From: Saprospiraceae bacterium | Lineage (GTDB): Bacteria > Bacteroidota > Bacteroidia > Chitinophagales > Saprospiraceae | Assembly: GCA_016710585.1 (NCBI GenBank) | Contig: JADJVN010000026.1 | Coordinates: 14,864-78,863 of the forward strand | Reading direction: 5' to 3' | Length of the DNA stretch: 64,000 nucleotides | Shown: positions 9,619-18,533 of the stretch, piece by piece | Layout: each line of letters begins with the position of its first letter | Position numbering within the stretch: the first letter of the stretch is position 1 | Program-made: the position numbers and the translations under genes | Notes under the pieces: model-generated | Databases searched by the model: none | Seen by the model: the letters and a program-made list of their open reading frames with translations, nothing else | Told to the model about the DNA's origin: nothing

Positions 9619-11673
9619 TTAATACTTCAGCAGAGATTCAATTTCTAATTTCACCTTCTCAGCATTTAGCACCATCTCTTGTTCTAAAATAGAATTTAAT
9701 GGTATCGCAGGGAGATTTTTTGATCCAATAGTTCGCACAGGTGCATCCAAATATTCAAAACAATTTTCTTGTATTCTTCCAGCCAATGTTTGTGCAAAAC
9801 TATTATTGATGGTTTCTTCGGTGACGACGAGACATCTACCGTTTTTCTTCACTGATGCATATATCGCATTGGTATCTAATGGTTCTAAAGTTCGTAAGTC
9901 AATGATCTCAATTTTATTAGGAAATGATTTTGCAGCATTCAGTGACCAATGGACACCCATGCCATAAGTTATGATGCTCAAGGTATTTTCTTTCTTTGCA
10001 ATTTCTTCGTTGGTTTCCAATACAATGTTAGCCTTTCCCAAAGGCAAGATATAGTCTTCATCTGGCATGATCCCTTTGGCAGCATCAGTACCAGGTACTT
10101 TCGACCAATACAATCCTTTGTGTTCAAATATCACAACAGGATTCGGATCATAATATGCGGCTTTCATTAATCCTTTTAAGTCAGCACCATTGCTTGGGTA
10201 AACAACTTTTACACCTTTAATATTGAGTACGACGGACTCTACGCTAGATGAATGATATGGACCGCCACTACCATATGCGCCTATAGGAACTCTGAGGATC
10301 ATGGAGACAGGATATTTTCCATTAGTGAGGTAACATGATCTAGCAACTTCTGTAAACAATTGATTCAATCCTGGCCAGATATAATCTGCGAATTGTACTT
10401 CAACAATAGGCTTCAATCCAACTGCGCTCATCCCAACAGTGCTTCCTACAATGAAAGCTTCTTGTATTGGAGTATTGAATACGCGATCATCTCCAAACTT
10501 TTGAGCAAGTGTTGCTGCTTCGCGAAATACACCTCCCAATCTTTTTCCTACATCTTGTCCATACAATAAGCATTCAGGATGTTTTCGCATCAATTCTTCT
10601 ACCGCAAACAAAGCACAGTCCACCATTACTTTTTCTTCACCTTGAATAGGTGAGCGATCTCCTGATTCTTCTTTGATAGAAGTTGGGGCATAATCATGAG
10701 TGTAGAGATCTTGAGGTCTAGGATCTTCTTCTTCTTTGGCTAGAAGAAAATCATCTTCAACTTTTTTAAATGCAGCTTGGCTAATTTCATTGATTTGATC
10801 ATTACTGAATCCATTTAACTTCAATAGATCTTGAAGTTTAGGGAAAGGATCTTTTTTACTTTCTTTTTCTAAATCATCTCTATACCATTCTTTCCTTACA
10901 CCAGAAGTGTGATGATTGAGCAATGGAACTTTGGCATGAAGTAAAAATGGTTTTCGATTTTTACGAATATAATTAATCGCCATTTCAGCTGCGTGGGCAC
11001 ATTGTTCGTACTCTGTTCCGTCTATACTGATATATTCTATTCCTGGAAATCCCTTGATATAATCGATTGCATCTCCTCTTCTTATTTCTGAAGCGTGAGC
11101 AGAGATATCCCATTGGTTATCTTGTATCAAATACAGAATCGGAAGCTGCTTCAAGGACGCCATGTGGAATGCTTCTGCGACTTCACCCTCTGTGATTGAA
11201 GCATCTCCCAATGAACATACAACTATTGGCTTTTGAGAATCTTCATTTTGATCTAGATTAATTTTTTCTTTATATTGAATACCCATCGCTATCCCTGTGC
11301 TTGGTATAGCTTGCATTCCAGTAGCTGAAGATTGATGTGGTATTTTTGGTTTGTCAAGGTCTTTTAAACTTGGGTGAGAATAGTAGGAGCGGCCACCTGA
11401 GAAAGGATCATTTTTTTTTGCCATCAATTGTAGCATGAGATCAAATGGTCTCATTCCAATGGCAAGTAAAAGCGCATCATCGCGGTAATATGCAGACAGA
11501 AAATCTTGCGGTAATAATCGAGTGCCGATCGCAATTTGTATCGCTTCATGACCTCTTGATGTTGCATGGACATATTTTGAGACAAATTTGAAATTTGCTT
11601 CATATATTTCAGTCATTGCTTTTGCTGTGGAAAGCAATTTGAAAGCGCGAATAAGTTCTTCTTTATGATTCAA
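9619..11673 (-). CDS. 2-oxoacid dehydrogenase E1, fused alpha and beta subunits
   Basis: This 684-residue protein joins two thiamine-diphosphate enzyme halves. The alpha part (about residues 1-330) has SAYYRDDALLLAIG and the cofactor motif starting GDASITEGE (about residue 153) and closing with DNQWDIS. The beta part (about 347-684) contains FNTPIQEAFIVGSTVGMSA, a PYHSSSVESV segment and the C-terminal transketolase-like domain. Such fused E1 proteins are common in Bacteroidota and usually serve the branched-chain 2-oxoacid dehydrogenase complex, with E2 and E3 encoded elsewhere. An acetoin or pyruvate substrate cannot be excluded. Its start lies three bases after the crotonase stop, so the two genes are co-transcribed. 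Confidence 0.85.
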   Translation of the reverse strand: MNHKEELIRAFKLLSTAKAMTEIYEANFKFVSKYVHATSRGHEAIQIAIGTRLLPQDFLSAYYRDDALLLAIGMRPFDLMLQLMAKKNDPFSGGRSYYSHPSLKDLDKPKIPHQSSATGMQAIPSTGIAMGIQYKEKINLDQNEDSQKPIVVCSLGDASITEGEVAEAFHMASLKQLPILYLIQDNQWDISAHASEIRRGDAIDYIKGFPGIEYISIDGTEYEQCAHAAEMAINYIRKNRKPFLLHAKVPLLNHHTSGVRKEWYRDDLEKESKKDPFPKLQDLLKLNGFSNDQINEISQAAFKKVEDDFLLAKEEEDPRPQDLYTHDYAPTSIKEESGDRSPIQGEEKVMVDCALFAVEELMRKHPECLLYGQDVGKRLGGVFREAATLAQKFGDDRVFNTPIQEAFIVGSTVGMSAVGLKPIVEVQFADYIWPGLNQLFTEVARSCYLTNGKYPVSMILRVPIGAYGSGGPYHSSSVESVVLNIKGVKVVYPSNGADLKGLMKAAYYDPNPVVIFEHKGLYWSKVPGTDAAKGIMPDEDYILPLGKANIVLETNEEIAKKENTLSIITYGMGVHWSLNAAKSFPNKIEIIDLRTLEPLDTNAIYASVKKNGRCLVVTEETINNSFAQTLAGRIQENCFEYLDAPVRTIGSKNLPAIPLNSILEQEMVLNAEKVKLEIESLLKY

Positions 11674-11676
11674 GGC

Positions 11677-12441
11677 TTAGGCTTTTACTTTAAATGATTG
11701 AATAGCAGATTTGGCATAATCGCTGAGGATTAATTCACCACTGATATTTGCTCTTTCGATGAGTAATGAATCCCAATGGTCTGTTCCTTGCCAAAATACT
11801 TTTTTTAATTCGGCTAATGCCATTGGACTATAACTTAACAAATTATCAATAAAAATTTTTAGATAATTGTCCAATTGTTCCACTGTTTCAAATGATTCTT
11901 GATAGAGACCTATATTTTTTGCCCATTCTGCAGTTTGCCATTCCGCAGGTGTTAGAGACAGTTTAGCAAAATTGGCAAGCCCTATTTTTCTTTCGACTGC
12001 TGGTCCAATGACGAAAGGTCCAATACCAACAGCAAGCTCTGACAATCGAAAAGTAGCCCACTTCGTAGCCATAGAATAATCTGCTGCTGCGGCAATGCCG
12101 ACTCCTCCTCCGATTGCTTTGCCATGAACTCTTGCTATGACTATTTTTTTACAAGTGCGTATCGCATTAATCACATTGGCAAATCCTGAAAAAAAGTGAA
12201 GCCCTTCTGTTTTGTTGGTAATCGATAATAATTCATCAAAACTAGCACCTGCACAGAAGGTCTTTTCGCCTTCTGATCGCAATAAAATGAGTTTGACTTC
12301 TGGATTCAATCCCGCCAATAATATTTCACTGCTCATTGCAGAGAGTAATTCACTTGGTAAGCTATTGTGAGCTGGATGGTGAAAAGCAATGGTGCAAAGC
12401 CCATTTTCAATATTTCTAGTTACAAATGCTTGATTAGCCAT
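11677..12441 (-). CDS. Enoyl-CoA hydratase/isomerase (crotonase) family protein
   Basis: This 254-residue protein has the usual crotonase length. The first oxyanion-hole segment is visible (KTFCAGASFDEL, about residue 60), as is the second (GKAIGGGVGIAAAADYS, about 105). The first catalytic glutamate of hydratases, which sits in GGGxEL, is replaced by Gly (GGGVGIA). The second is kept in FRLSELAVGIGP. With one acid left, isomerase-type or other crotonase chemistry is as likely as hydration. Its operon with the fused E1 suggests branched-chain amino acid breakdown, for example at the methylglutaconyl-CoA level; this is inference. Confidence 0.8.
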   Translation of the reverse strand: MANQAFVTRNIENGLCTIAFHHPAHNSLPSELLSAMSSEILLAGLNPEVKLILLRSEGEKTFCAGASFDELLSITNKTEGLHFFSGFANVINAIRTCKKIVIARVHGKAIGGGVGIAAAADYSMATKWATFRLSELAVGIGPFVIGPAVERKIGLANFAKLSLTPAEWQTAEWAKNIGLYQESFETVEQLDNYLKIFIDNLLSYSPMALAELKKVFWQGTDHWDSLLIERANISGELILSDYAKSAIQSFKVKA

Positions 12442-12460
12442 ATTTCAAAATTGTCTTTGG

Positions 12461-12468
12461 CAAAGGTA
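12461..12468 (-). promoter_or_regulatory. -7 box (TACCTTTG) of the crotonase-E1 operon
   Basis: CAAAGGTA on the plus strand is TACCTTTG on the minus strand. It lies 19 bases upstream of the crotonase ATG and matches TAnnTTTG. A -33 box at the expected spacing is not evident. Confidence 0.4.
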
Positions 12469-12552
12469 TAGGATTCTTCTCAATAGTTAATGAAGCAATT
12501 AGGAAAAGTAATTGCAAATATTAAGTATGCCTATTATTATAAAAATAGCTTT

Positions 12553-13416
12553 CTAATTACTAGAAGTTTGTGAATTTTTAATGACCAAAAGAGAGATTCC
12601 TTCTCGAATTTCAGATTTGATTTGCTCTGCAAGTTCTGGATTCATTTGATTTAATTTAAATTGCAACTTATATCGGATTTCATTTTGTAAAATATTAATA
12701 ACCTTAAGTTTTTCAGAATCGATGACTACAGCATCATTATATTTTAGAAGTATCCTATGGATCATGACTTGTAAGGAACTGAGTGGAATATTTAAGTTTG
12801 AATTAATGGAAAAGTCAACATTGAATTTTCTAATTTCTTTTTGAGTATAATTGATGATTTCTTCATAATAAGCTTTTGAATTTGGAATATAAATAATATC
12901 ATCATCATCATGGTGTAATACGATTTTATGTAAGTTGATATCGACCACACGTCCTTTATATTCACCAATTTTAACATAGTCACCAATGGACAGTTCTTTA
13001 GAAAATGTTATACTAATTCCCGCTATAATGTCAGATACAAATTCTTTTGAAATGATCGCAATTGCTGCGGCTACGATACTTATTGCAGTCAACAGTTTTG
13101 AGAATTCAATTCCAAAAAATCCTATAATCATGACAATAACGGCCATGACCATAAGCAGATAGTAGATATTTTGTAAACCAATAATCACGTTATCTGAATA
13201 TTTATCTCCTTGGTGCTTTCGCTTCCTGTAAATCATTTGCGCAAAGCGAATGATAATATTCACTGACAGAAAAAATATTAGGAAGTGGATTATTGATATT
13301 GCAACAGGTGTGTAAAATATTGGTGGTAACTTTTGATGATCTAAGAATCCTTCCTTCAAAAAAATAAGGTAAAAGAGAAGGATTATTTTGACTATAAATT
13401 TTATTATTTTTAACAT
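12553..13416 (-). CDS. MscS-family mechanosensitive channel
   Basis: This 287-residue protein has four hydrophobic helices. The pore-lining region and following beta domain are typical of MscS: AISIVAAAIAIISKEFVSD, then IIAGISITFSKELSIGDYVKIGEYKGRVVDI. The conserved P-N-S motif of the beta domain is present (IYIPNSKAYYEEIINYT), and the C-terminal alpha/beta domain is short. Such channels release solutes on hypo-osmotic shock. It is a single gene, divergent from the phosphate transporter. Confidence 0.85.
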   Translation of the reverse strand: MLKIIKFIVKIILLFYLIFLKEGFLDHQKLPPIFYTPVAISIIHFLIFFLSVNIIIRFAQMIYRKRKHQGDKYSDNVIIGLQNIYYLLMVMAVIVMIIGFFGIEFSKLLTAISIVAAAIAIISKEFVSDIIAGISITFSKELSIGDYVKIGEYKGRVVDINLHKIVLHHDDDDIIYIPNSKAYYEEIINYTQKEIRKFNVDFSINSNLNIPLSSLQVMIHRILLKYNDAVVIDSEKLKVINILQNEIRYKLQFKLNQMNPELAEQIKSEIREGISLLVIKNSQTSSN

Positions 13417-13601
13417 GGACTCTTTAAATAAGGTCTGAATTCTTTGAAAGTTGATGCTAAAGCTACAAATAAAACGTTAATTTCAGTTTATTTATATGAA
13501 TTGATGTATTTTAAAAGAGAAAATTGGCTAAATTTTGATCGATAAGACCTAAGAATTAGACAAAATGAAGAATTCAATAAAAACTTAATCATTTCTTAAT
13601 A

Positions 13602-13629
13602 TTGGAAAATGATTCTCCCTTTAACTTTG
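13602..13629 (+). promoter_or_regulatory. Promoter of the phosphate transporter gene
   Basis: TAACTTTG at 13622-13629 matches the TAnnTTTG -7 box. TTGG at 13602-13605 is a possible -33 box with a spacer of 16 bases, shorter than the ideal 19. The -7 box ends 22 bases before the ATG. Confidence 0.5.
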
Positions 13630-13651
13630 CGCGGAAATTTTTGGAATAATT

Positions 13652-15064
13652 ATGTTCGGATTAGAGGAGTTAGGTCTTACAGGTGGCTTATTTGCTGCAT
13701 TTATTCTATGTGTACTGGCTGTTTGTATATTTGAGTTCGTGAATGGATTTCATGATACCGCCAATGCAGTAGCCACAGTGATATACACTAAATCGCTTGA
13801 TCCTTTGCCAGCTGTCATTTGGTCTGGATTAATGAATTTTGTTGGATTGATGCTTAGTTCATACCTTTTTGGAATGGGTGTTGCCGGGAAAATTGCAAGT
13901 TTGTTACCACTTGAGGCAGTGATGTCAAATAGTACAAATGAGGCTATTGCTTTGGTACTAGCTGCTATTTTAGCAGCAATTATTTGGAATCTAGGTACCT
14001 GGTATTTTGGTATACCTTGTTCTAGCTCACATACCCTTATTGGGGCTTTATTAGGGGTAGGAATGGCCTATTCATATTTGCCACATGCTAGTGTTTCTGG
14101 AGTTAACTGGAATGAAGCAATTAAAATTGGATATTCTTTACTGTTCTCACCATTATTTGGTTTTTCAATGGCGATTGCACTGATGTTTTTATTGAAGAGT
14201 TTTATCAAAAACAAGGCAATTTTCAAAGAACCCGAAGAAGGAGCCAGGCCTCCACTTTGGATTCGCGCCATATTGTTTTGCACATGTACGCTAGTTAGTT
14301 TTTTTCATGGATATAACGATGGTCAAAAAGGAATTGGATTAATGCTTATTGTTTTATTTGCATTTCTACCTGCTCAACATGCATTATCTCCAGATTTTGA
14401 TAAGAATAAATTTCAACAAGAAGTTCATACAATTTATACCATTTTGGATAAGGAATCTCAAAATAATTATTTAATGGAAAGAACACTTTGTTTAGAAGCA
14501 GATAAATTGAGAGAATTCTCAAAATTTTTAATGTCTGCAGATCTAAAACAAAGTAAGCAAATTCTATCTGTGAGAAAGCAAATTGGAACTACGGTTAAAG
14601 GTTTGAAAAAATTATTGGAGGAGCCAAATCTTTTTGAAGATCCTAAAAGTAAAAAACAAATTTCAAGTAGTTTGAAAGTTATTGGAAATTATACAGCCTA
14701 TATCCCAACATGGGTGATTTTGATGGTTGCGCTTTGTCTTGGTTTGGGAACTATGGTTGGTTGGAAGCGGATTGTTGTAACGATTGGTGAGAAGATAGGA
14801 AAGCGCCACATGACTTACGCGGAAGGGGCTTCAGCCGAATTGATTGCTTCGATTACTATCGGGCTGGCTTCAAAATTCAGTCTGCCTGTTTCTACAACGC
14901 ACGTATTATCATCTGGTGTAGCGGGTGCTATGGTCGCAAGTAAAGGAACAAAAAATTTACAGAAAGGAACGGTTAAAAATATAGTTTTAGCATGGGTACT
15001 TACACTTCCCGCTACTATTATTTTAAGTGCTGTTTTGTATTATATATTTAGAATGTTTATATAA
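13652..15064 (+). CDS. PiT-family inorganic phosphate transporter
   Basis: This 470-residue protein has about eleven membrane helices. The two family signatures are present in inverted-repeat halves: FVNGFHDTANAVATVIYTKS near residue 30, and FFHGYNDGQKGIGLM near residue 220 followed by SKFSLPVSTTHVLSSGVAGA in the second half. A hydrophilic loop of roughly 100 residues lies between the halves. It imports phosphate, probably coupled to cations. The DUF47 (PhoU-like) partner often found upstream is absent. It converges on the MATE gene five bases away. Confidence 0.9.
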   Translation: MFGLEELGLTGGLFAAFILCVLAVCIFEFVNGFHDTANAVATVIYTKSLDPLPAVIWSGLMNFVGLMLSSYLFGMGVAGKIASLLPLEAVMSNSTNEAIALVLAAILAAIIWNLGTWYFGIPCSSSHTLIGALLGVGMAYSYLPHASVSGVNWNEAIKIGYSLLFSPLFGFSMAIALMFLLKSFIKNKAIFKEPEEGARPPLWIRAILFCTCTLVSFFHGYNDGQKGIGLMLIVLFAFLPAQHALSPDFDKNKFQQEVHTIYTILDKESQNNYLMERTLCLEADKLREFSKFLMSADLKQSKQILSVRKQIGTTVKGLKKLLEEPNLFEDPKSKKQISSSLKVIGNYTAYIPTWVILMVALCLGLGTMVGWKRIVVTIGEKIGKRHMTYAEGASAELIASITIGLASKFSLPVSTTHVLSSGVAGAMVASKGTKNLQKGTVKNIVLAWVLTLPATIILSAVLYYIFRMFI

Positions 15065-15069
15065 TCAAT

Positions 15070-16461
15070 TTAAATTTTGATTTTTTTCCATTTCCCAGTT
15101 TTGAAATAAAAATAGGCAACTATTGCAATGAGTGTTTCAGCAACAGGTATTGCAATCATAGCCCCTTTATAGCCTAGCGAGGTAAATTTGATTAAATAAT
15201 ATGCCAGTGGAATTTGGAAAATCCAAAATCCAAATAAATTAATCAAGGTTGGAGTCGTGGTATCACCAGCACCATTCAATGATTGTAATATTACCATGCC
15301 GATCCCATAAAAAATATAACCAAGTCCGATGATCTGCAACGCCATGACACCTGGTTCAATGACACTTGGATCAGAGCTAAAAATAGAAATGATATTTCTC
15401 GACAGAAAGGTGAAAATCAAAGTTACGAAACACATAAAAATGATATTGTATTTCATTGTAATTAATACACTTTTTTCGGCCCTTTCAAAATTTCCAGCTC
15501 CCATATTTTGACCTATTAATGTCGCTGCTGCATTGCTGAGACCCCAAGCAGGAAGAATGAAGAATACTACATTTCTTATTGCGATTTGATAGCCTGCAGA
15601 TACATTGGTGCCACCTTCTTCTGATATAAGTTTTGCTAAAATTATCCAAGAACCTGAGGCAATAATGAATTGAAAAGTGGCAGGCCAAGCGAGTTGAATT
15701 AGTTTTTTAATTTCTGAAAAATCTGGATAAAATTTTCTGATATCTAAAGAAATAATACTTGAGCTAGAGAATAAATAATAAAGTTGGTAAATAACTCCTG
15801 CGCTTCTTCCTATATTGGTAGCAATAGCAGCTCCCATCAATCCTAAGCCATTCCAAGGACCGATACCATAGACAAGAGTAGGGACGAGAATGATATTGAT
15901 TATACTTGAAATCCATAAACTTTTCATAGCGATCGCTGCATTACCAGCTCCCCTAAAAATGCCATTGATTAAGAATAGCAATAAGATGCTCAGATTACCT
16001 CCAAACATTATTTTTGTAAAAATACTCCCTTGTAATATGACTTCATTCGAAGCCCCCATGAATTTCAATAAATGAGATGAATAGACTACCCCCAGTATTG
16101 AAATAAAGATTGAAATAACTATAGAAAAAATGAGAGATTGAGTGGCAGTATATTTTGCATCATTTATATTTTTTTCTCCGACACGTCTGGCGATTATTGC
16201 TGAAGCAGCTGTGCTCAATCCGATGGCTACAGAATAAATCAATGTCAAAATTGATTCTGTAAACCCCACTGCGGCAATGGCATTTGGTCCTAGTTTGCCT
16301 ACAAAAAAGATATCTACAACTGCAAAAATACTTTCTAGACTTAATTCCAAAATCATGGGAATTGCAAGTAGAAAAATAGCTTTATTCAATGATCCTTGTG
16401 TGTAATCATAGGTCTTCCCATCGAGAGCTGCTTTAAATAAATTCCAAATTTTTTTTACCAT
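15070..16461 (-). CDS. MATE-family efflux transporter
   Basis: This 463-residue protein has twelve hydrophobic helices in two similar halves. It begins with the family-typical IFLLAIPMILELSLESIFAV and VDIFFVGKLGPNAIAAVGFT. The repeat-half equivalent is LSNAAATLIGQNMGAGNFER. It exports cationic drugs or metabolites using a proton or sodium gradient. It is a single gene. Confidence 0.9.
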   Translation of the reverse strand: MVKKIWNLFKAALDGKTYDYTQGSLNKAIFLLAIPMILELSLESIFAVVDIFFVGKLGPNAIAAVGFTESILTLIYSVAIGLSTAASAIIARRVGEKNINDAKYTATQSLIFSIVISIFISILGVVYSSHLLKFMGASNEVILQGSIFTKIMFGGNLSILLLFLINGIFRGAGNAAIAMKSLWISSIINIILVPTLVYGIGPWNGLGLMGAAIATNIGRSAGVIYQLYYLFSSSSIISLDIRKFYPDFSEIKKLIQLAWPATFQFIIASGSWIILAKLISEEGGTNVSAGYQIAIRNVVFFILPAWGLSNAAATLIGQNMGAGNFERAEKSVLITMKYNIIFMCFVTLIFTFLSRNIISIFSSDPSVIEPGVMALQIIGLGYIFYGIGMVILQSLNGAGDTTTPTLINLFGFWIFQIPLAYYLIKFTSLGYKGAMIAIPVAETLIAIVAYFYFKTGKWKKIKI

Positions 16462-16622
16462 ATTATTTGCAGATGTAAAGGTATATGAAAAATTTAAAGA
16501 GGGTATTTTTATTTTGTGTTCATTATCAGGATGTAATGTATGTCAAATTAGTTAATTTGATTTTTTATATTTAATTTAGCAGTTTTGTGCAACTTTAGTG
16601 CTTAAGTTTAACCTAACATGTT

Positions 16623-17012
16623 ATGAAATGGAAATATTGCTTGTTGTCGATGTCTGTGTTATTTTTCCTGTCTTGTGTGAAAGAAGAAGGCGGAGGTGGG
16701 CTGGCAAAAATTAGAGGCAAGGTTTTTGCCTATAATTTGAGTTCAGATGGAAGTATTGCAGACTCTGCATACGTAGGAGAACAGAAGATGTATATCTCAT
16801 ACGGTGATCACAGTTTTGTAGACGATGAAGTGAGAACTTCTTTTGATGGTTCTTACCAATTCAATAATCTGAATAAAGGTAACTACACTATTTTTACATA
16901 TTCATATTGTGATAAGTGTCCACTTAATCAAAAGGCTATTAAAATGAATGTGCTCATTTCAGAGAAGAAGCAAACGCTTGAATTGTCAGATTTTAAAATA
17001 TTTCTAGACTAG
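16623..17012 (+). CDS. Small lipoprotein with carboxypeptidase-regulatory-like fold
   Basis: This 129-residue protein has a lipoprotein signal (SVLFFLSCVKEE, lipidated Cys18) and a beta-sandwich-like segment: AKIRGKVFAYNLSSDGS, then FDGSYQFNNLNKGNYTIFTY. The repeated G-x-Y-x-F-x-x-L pattern resembles the carboxypeptidase regulatory-like domain. Two cysteines occur in SYCDKCPLN. The gene is followed after six bases by the DUF4956 gene, so it is the first gene of a three-gene operon. Confidence 0.65.
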   Translation: MKWKYCLLSMSVLFFLSCVKEEGGGGLAKIRGKVFAYNLSSDGSIADSAYVGEQKMYISYGDHSFVDDEVRTSFDGSYQFNNLNKGNYTIFTYSYCDKCPLNQKAIKMNVLISEKKQTLELSDFKIFLD

Positions 17013-17018
17013 TATACA

Positions 17019-17702
17019 ATGGATACAAGCATCATTATTGATTCATTTCTGAATAGCAATTCAGTCATTAACTTTACACCTGGAAATATTTCAGATTTTT
17101 TGTTTCGGTTTTTGATCGACATCATATCCATCACCATATTAGTTCGATTGATCTATTACCCAAGACATAAGAATCAAGATTATGTCTTTACTTATTTCAT
17201 TTTTAATTGTTTGATATTTATTGTTTGTTACTTATTGAACAATGCTAAAATGATGTTTGGAGTTGCATTTGGATTATTTGCTATTTTTTCAATCATTCGA
17301 TATCGCACGGTAAGTATTCCAATACGTGAAATGGGTTATTTTTTTACTTGTGATACCTTAGGCATTATTAACTCAATGACAAATTACCAAGAGCATTTTT
17401 ATGAGATATTATTATCGAATTTTATCGCAATAGGATTGGTGATTTTGTTGGAAATCTTTTTTAAAAATGAACAACAAGTATTTAGAAGTATAAATTACGA
17501 TAAATTAGAATTGCTTCGGCCCGAAAATAGACTTATATTAATGGAAGATCTTCGCAAAAGAACAGGTCTCCAAGTCACTGATGTAAAGGTTGATAGGATT
17601 GATTTGGTCAAAAATATTTGTAGACTCAGAGTTTATTTTCTTTCAGATGTGGATTCGGACAACTATTCTGTATCAGATCAAAATGAAGACGATGATGATT
17701 AG
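17019..17702 (+). CDS. DUF4956 family membrane protein
   Basis: This 227-residue protein has four membrane helices and the conserved loop FGLFAIFSIIRYRTVSIPIR followed by EMGYFF, which I recognise from DUF4956. The cytoplasmic tail carries KLELLRPENRLILMEDLRKR and ends in an acidic run. In other bacteria DUF4956 proteins lie beside VTC-type polyphosphate polymerase genes; here the neighbours are a lipoprotein and a DUF2490 barrel instead. Function is unknown. Its last 20 bases overlap the next gene. Confidence 0.75.
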   Translation: MDTSIIIDSFLNSNSVINFTPGNISDFLFRFLIDIISITILVRLIYYPRHKNQDYVFTYFIFNCLIFIVCYLLNNAKMMFGVAFGLFAIFSIIRYRTVSIPIREMGYFFTCDTLGIINSMTNYQEHFYEILLSNFIAIGLVILLEIFFKNEQQVFRSINYDKLELLRPENRLILMEDLRKRTGLQVTDVKVDRIDLVKNICRLRVYFLSDVDSDNYSVSDQNEDDDD

Positions 17703-18384
17703 GATTATTACCCCGATTATCTTTTGCTCTTTGATGTACAACAATTTGATTGCACAGGATTATAACATTAGAGATCAGGAACTTTGGACCAGCTACAATG
17801 TAAAAATAGACTTAAGGAAAAAATTAGCTTTAAGTATCAATCCTGAAATAAGGTGGAATGAAGGGATGTCACAATTTAAAAATTTTAATATTTTAATAGA
17901 ACCTTCATATAGGATAAATAATAATTTGAGTCTTGAATTGTCTTATCGAAATTATCAAACACCAACTTCAGTGAATCATCGCATTCATTCTTCAGTTAGT
18001 TTAAGATTAAAAAAGAAGAAATGGAGATTCAATACGAAGATGGCTCACTTTGTAGATCTTAGGACATTTGACCATGATTTTTGGTCGTCAAATAGACCTG
18101 AACATTACCTTAGGTCAAAAAATACAATTGGGTATTCGATCAAGCGATTTTCAATTACTGCAATTTCTGACTTGAGATTTAATTTCGATGATATAAAGTT
18201 TGATTTGAGCACAAACCGCTATGGTATGGCTTTCTCTTATGATCTCAATAAATCAAATTCGGTTCAAATAACTCAATTTATCAACGAGAGTCATGGTCTG
18301 AAGATAATTAGAAATTACATCCTGAGTATCAGTCTTGAGTCAGATATAAATTTAAAAAAGTTTTTAAAAACTAAAAAATCTTAA
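17683..18384 (+). CDS. DUF2490-like outer-membrane protein
   Basis: Starting at the ATG at 17683 gives a 233-residue protein with a signal peptide (MKTMMIRIITPIIFCSLMYN then NLIAQ). The frame is open further upstream, but that part lies inside the DUF4956 gene. The mature region begins RDQELWTSYNVKIDLRKKLA and continues as alternating amphipathic strands (NNLSLELSYRNYQTP), as in DUF2490 barrels. It overlaps the DUF4956 gene by 20 bases, so the two are translationally coupled. It probably sits in the outer membrane. Confidence 0.7.
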   Translation: MKTMMIRIITPIIFCSLMYNNLIAQDYNIRDQELWTSYNVKIDLRKKLALSINPEIRWNEGMSQFKNFNILIEPSYRINNNLSLELSYRNYQTPTSVNHRIHSSVSLRLKKKKWRFNTKMAHFVDLRTFDHDFWSSNRPEHYLRSKNTIGYSIKRFSITAISDLRFNFDDIKFDLSTNRYGMAFSYDLNKSNSVQITQFINESHGLKIIRNYILSISLESDINLKKFLKTKKS

Positions 18385-18533
18385 AATTTAGTCCTTCTGC
18401 ATTAAATTTTTCACTTTTTTTATCAGTATTAAATAATTTTTATTGATATTTACATTGCTTTTAAAAGTAATTGGATTTTATTTTGAATTCAATTTAGATA
18501 TTTTTTATAATTTATTGATTTAATTAAAGACAA

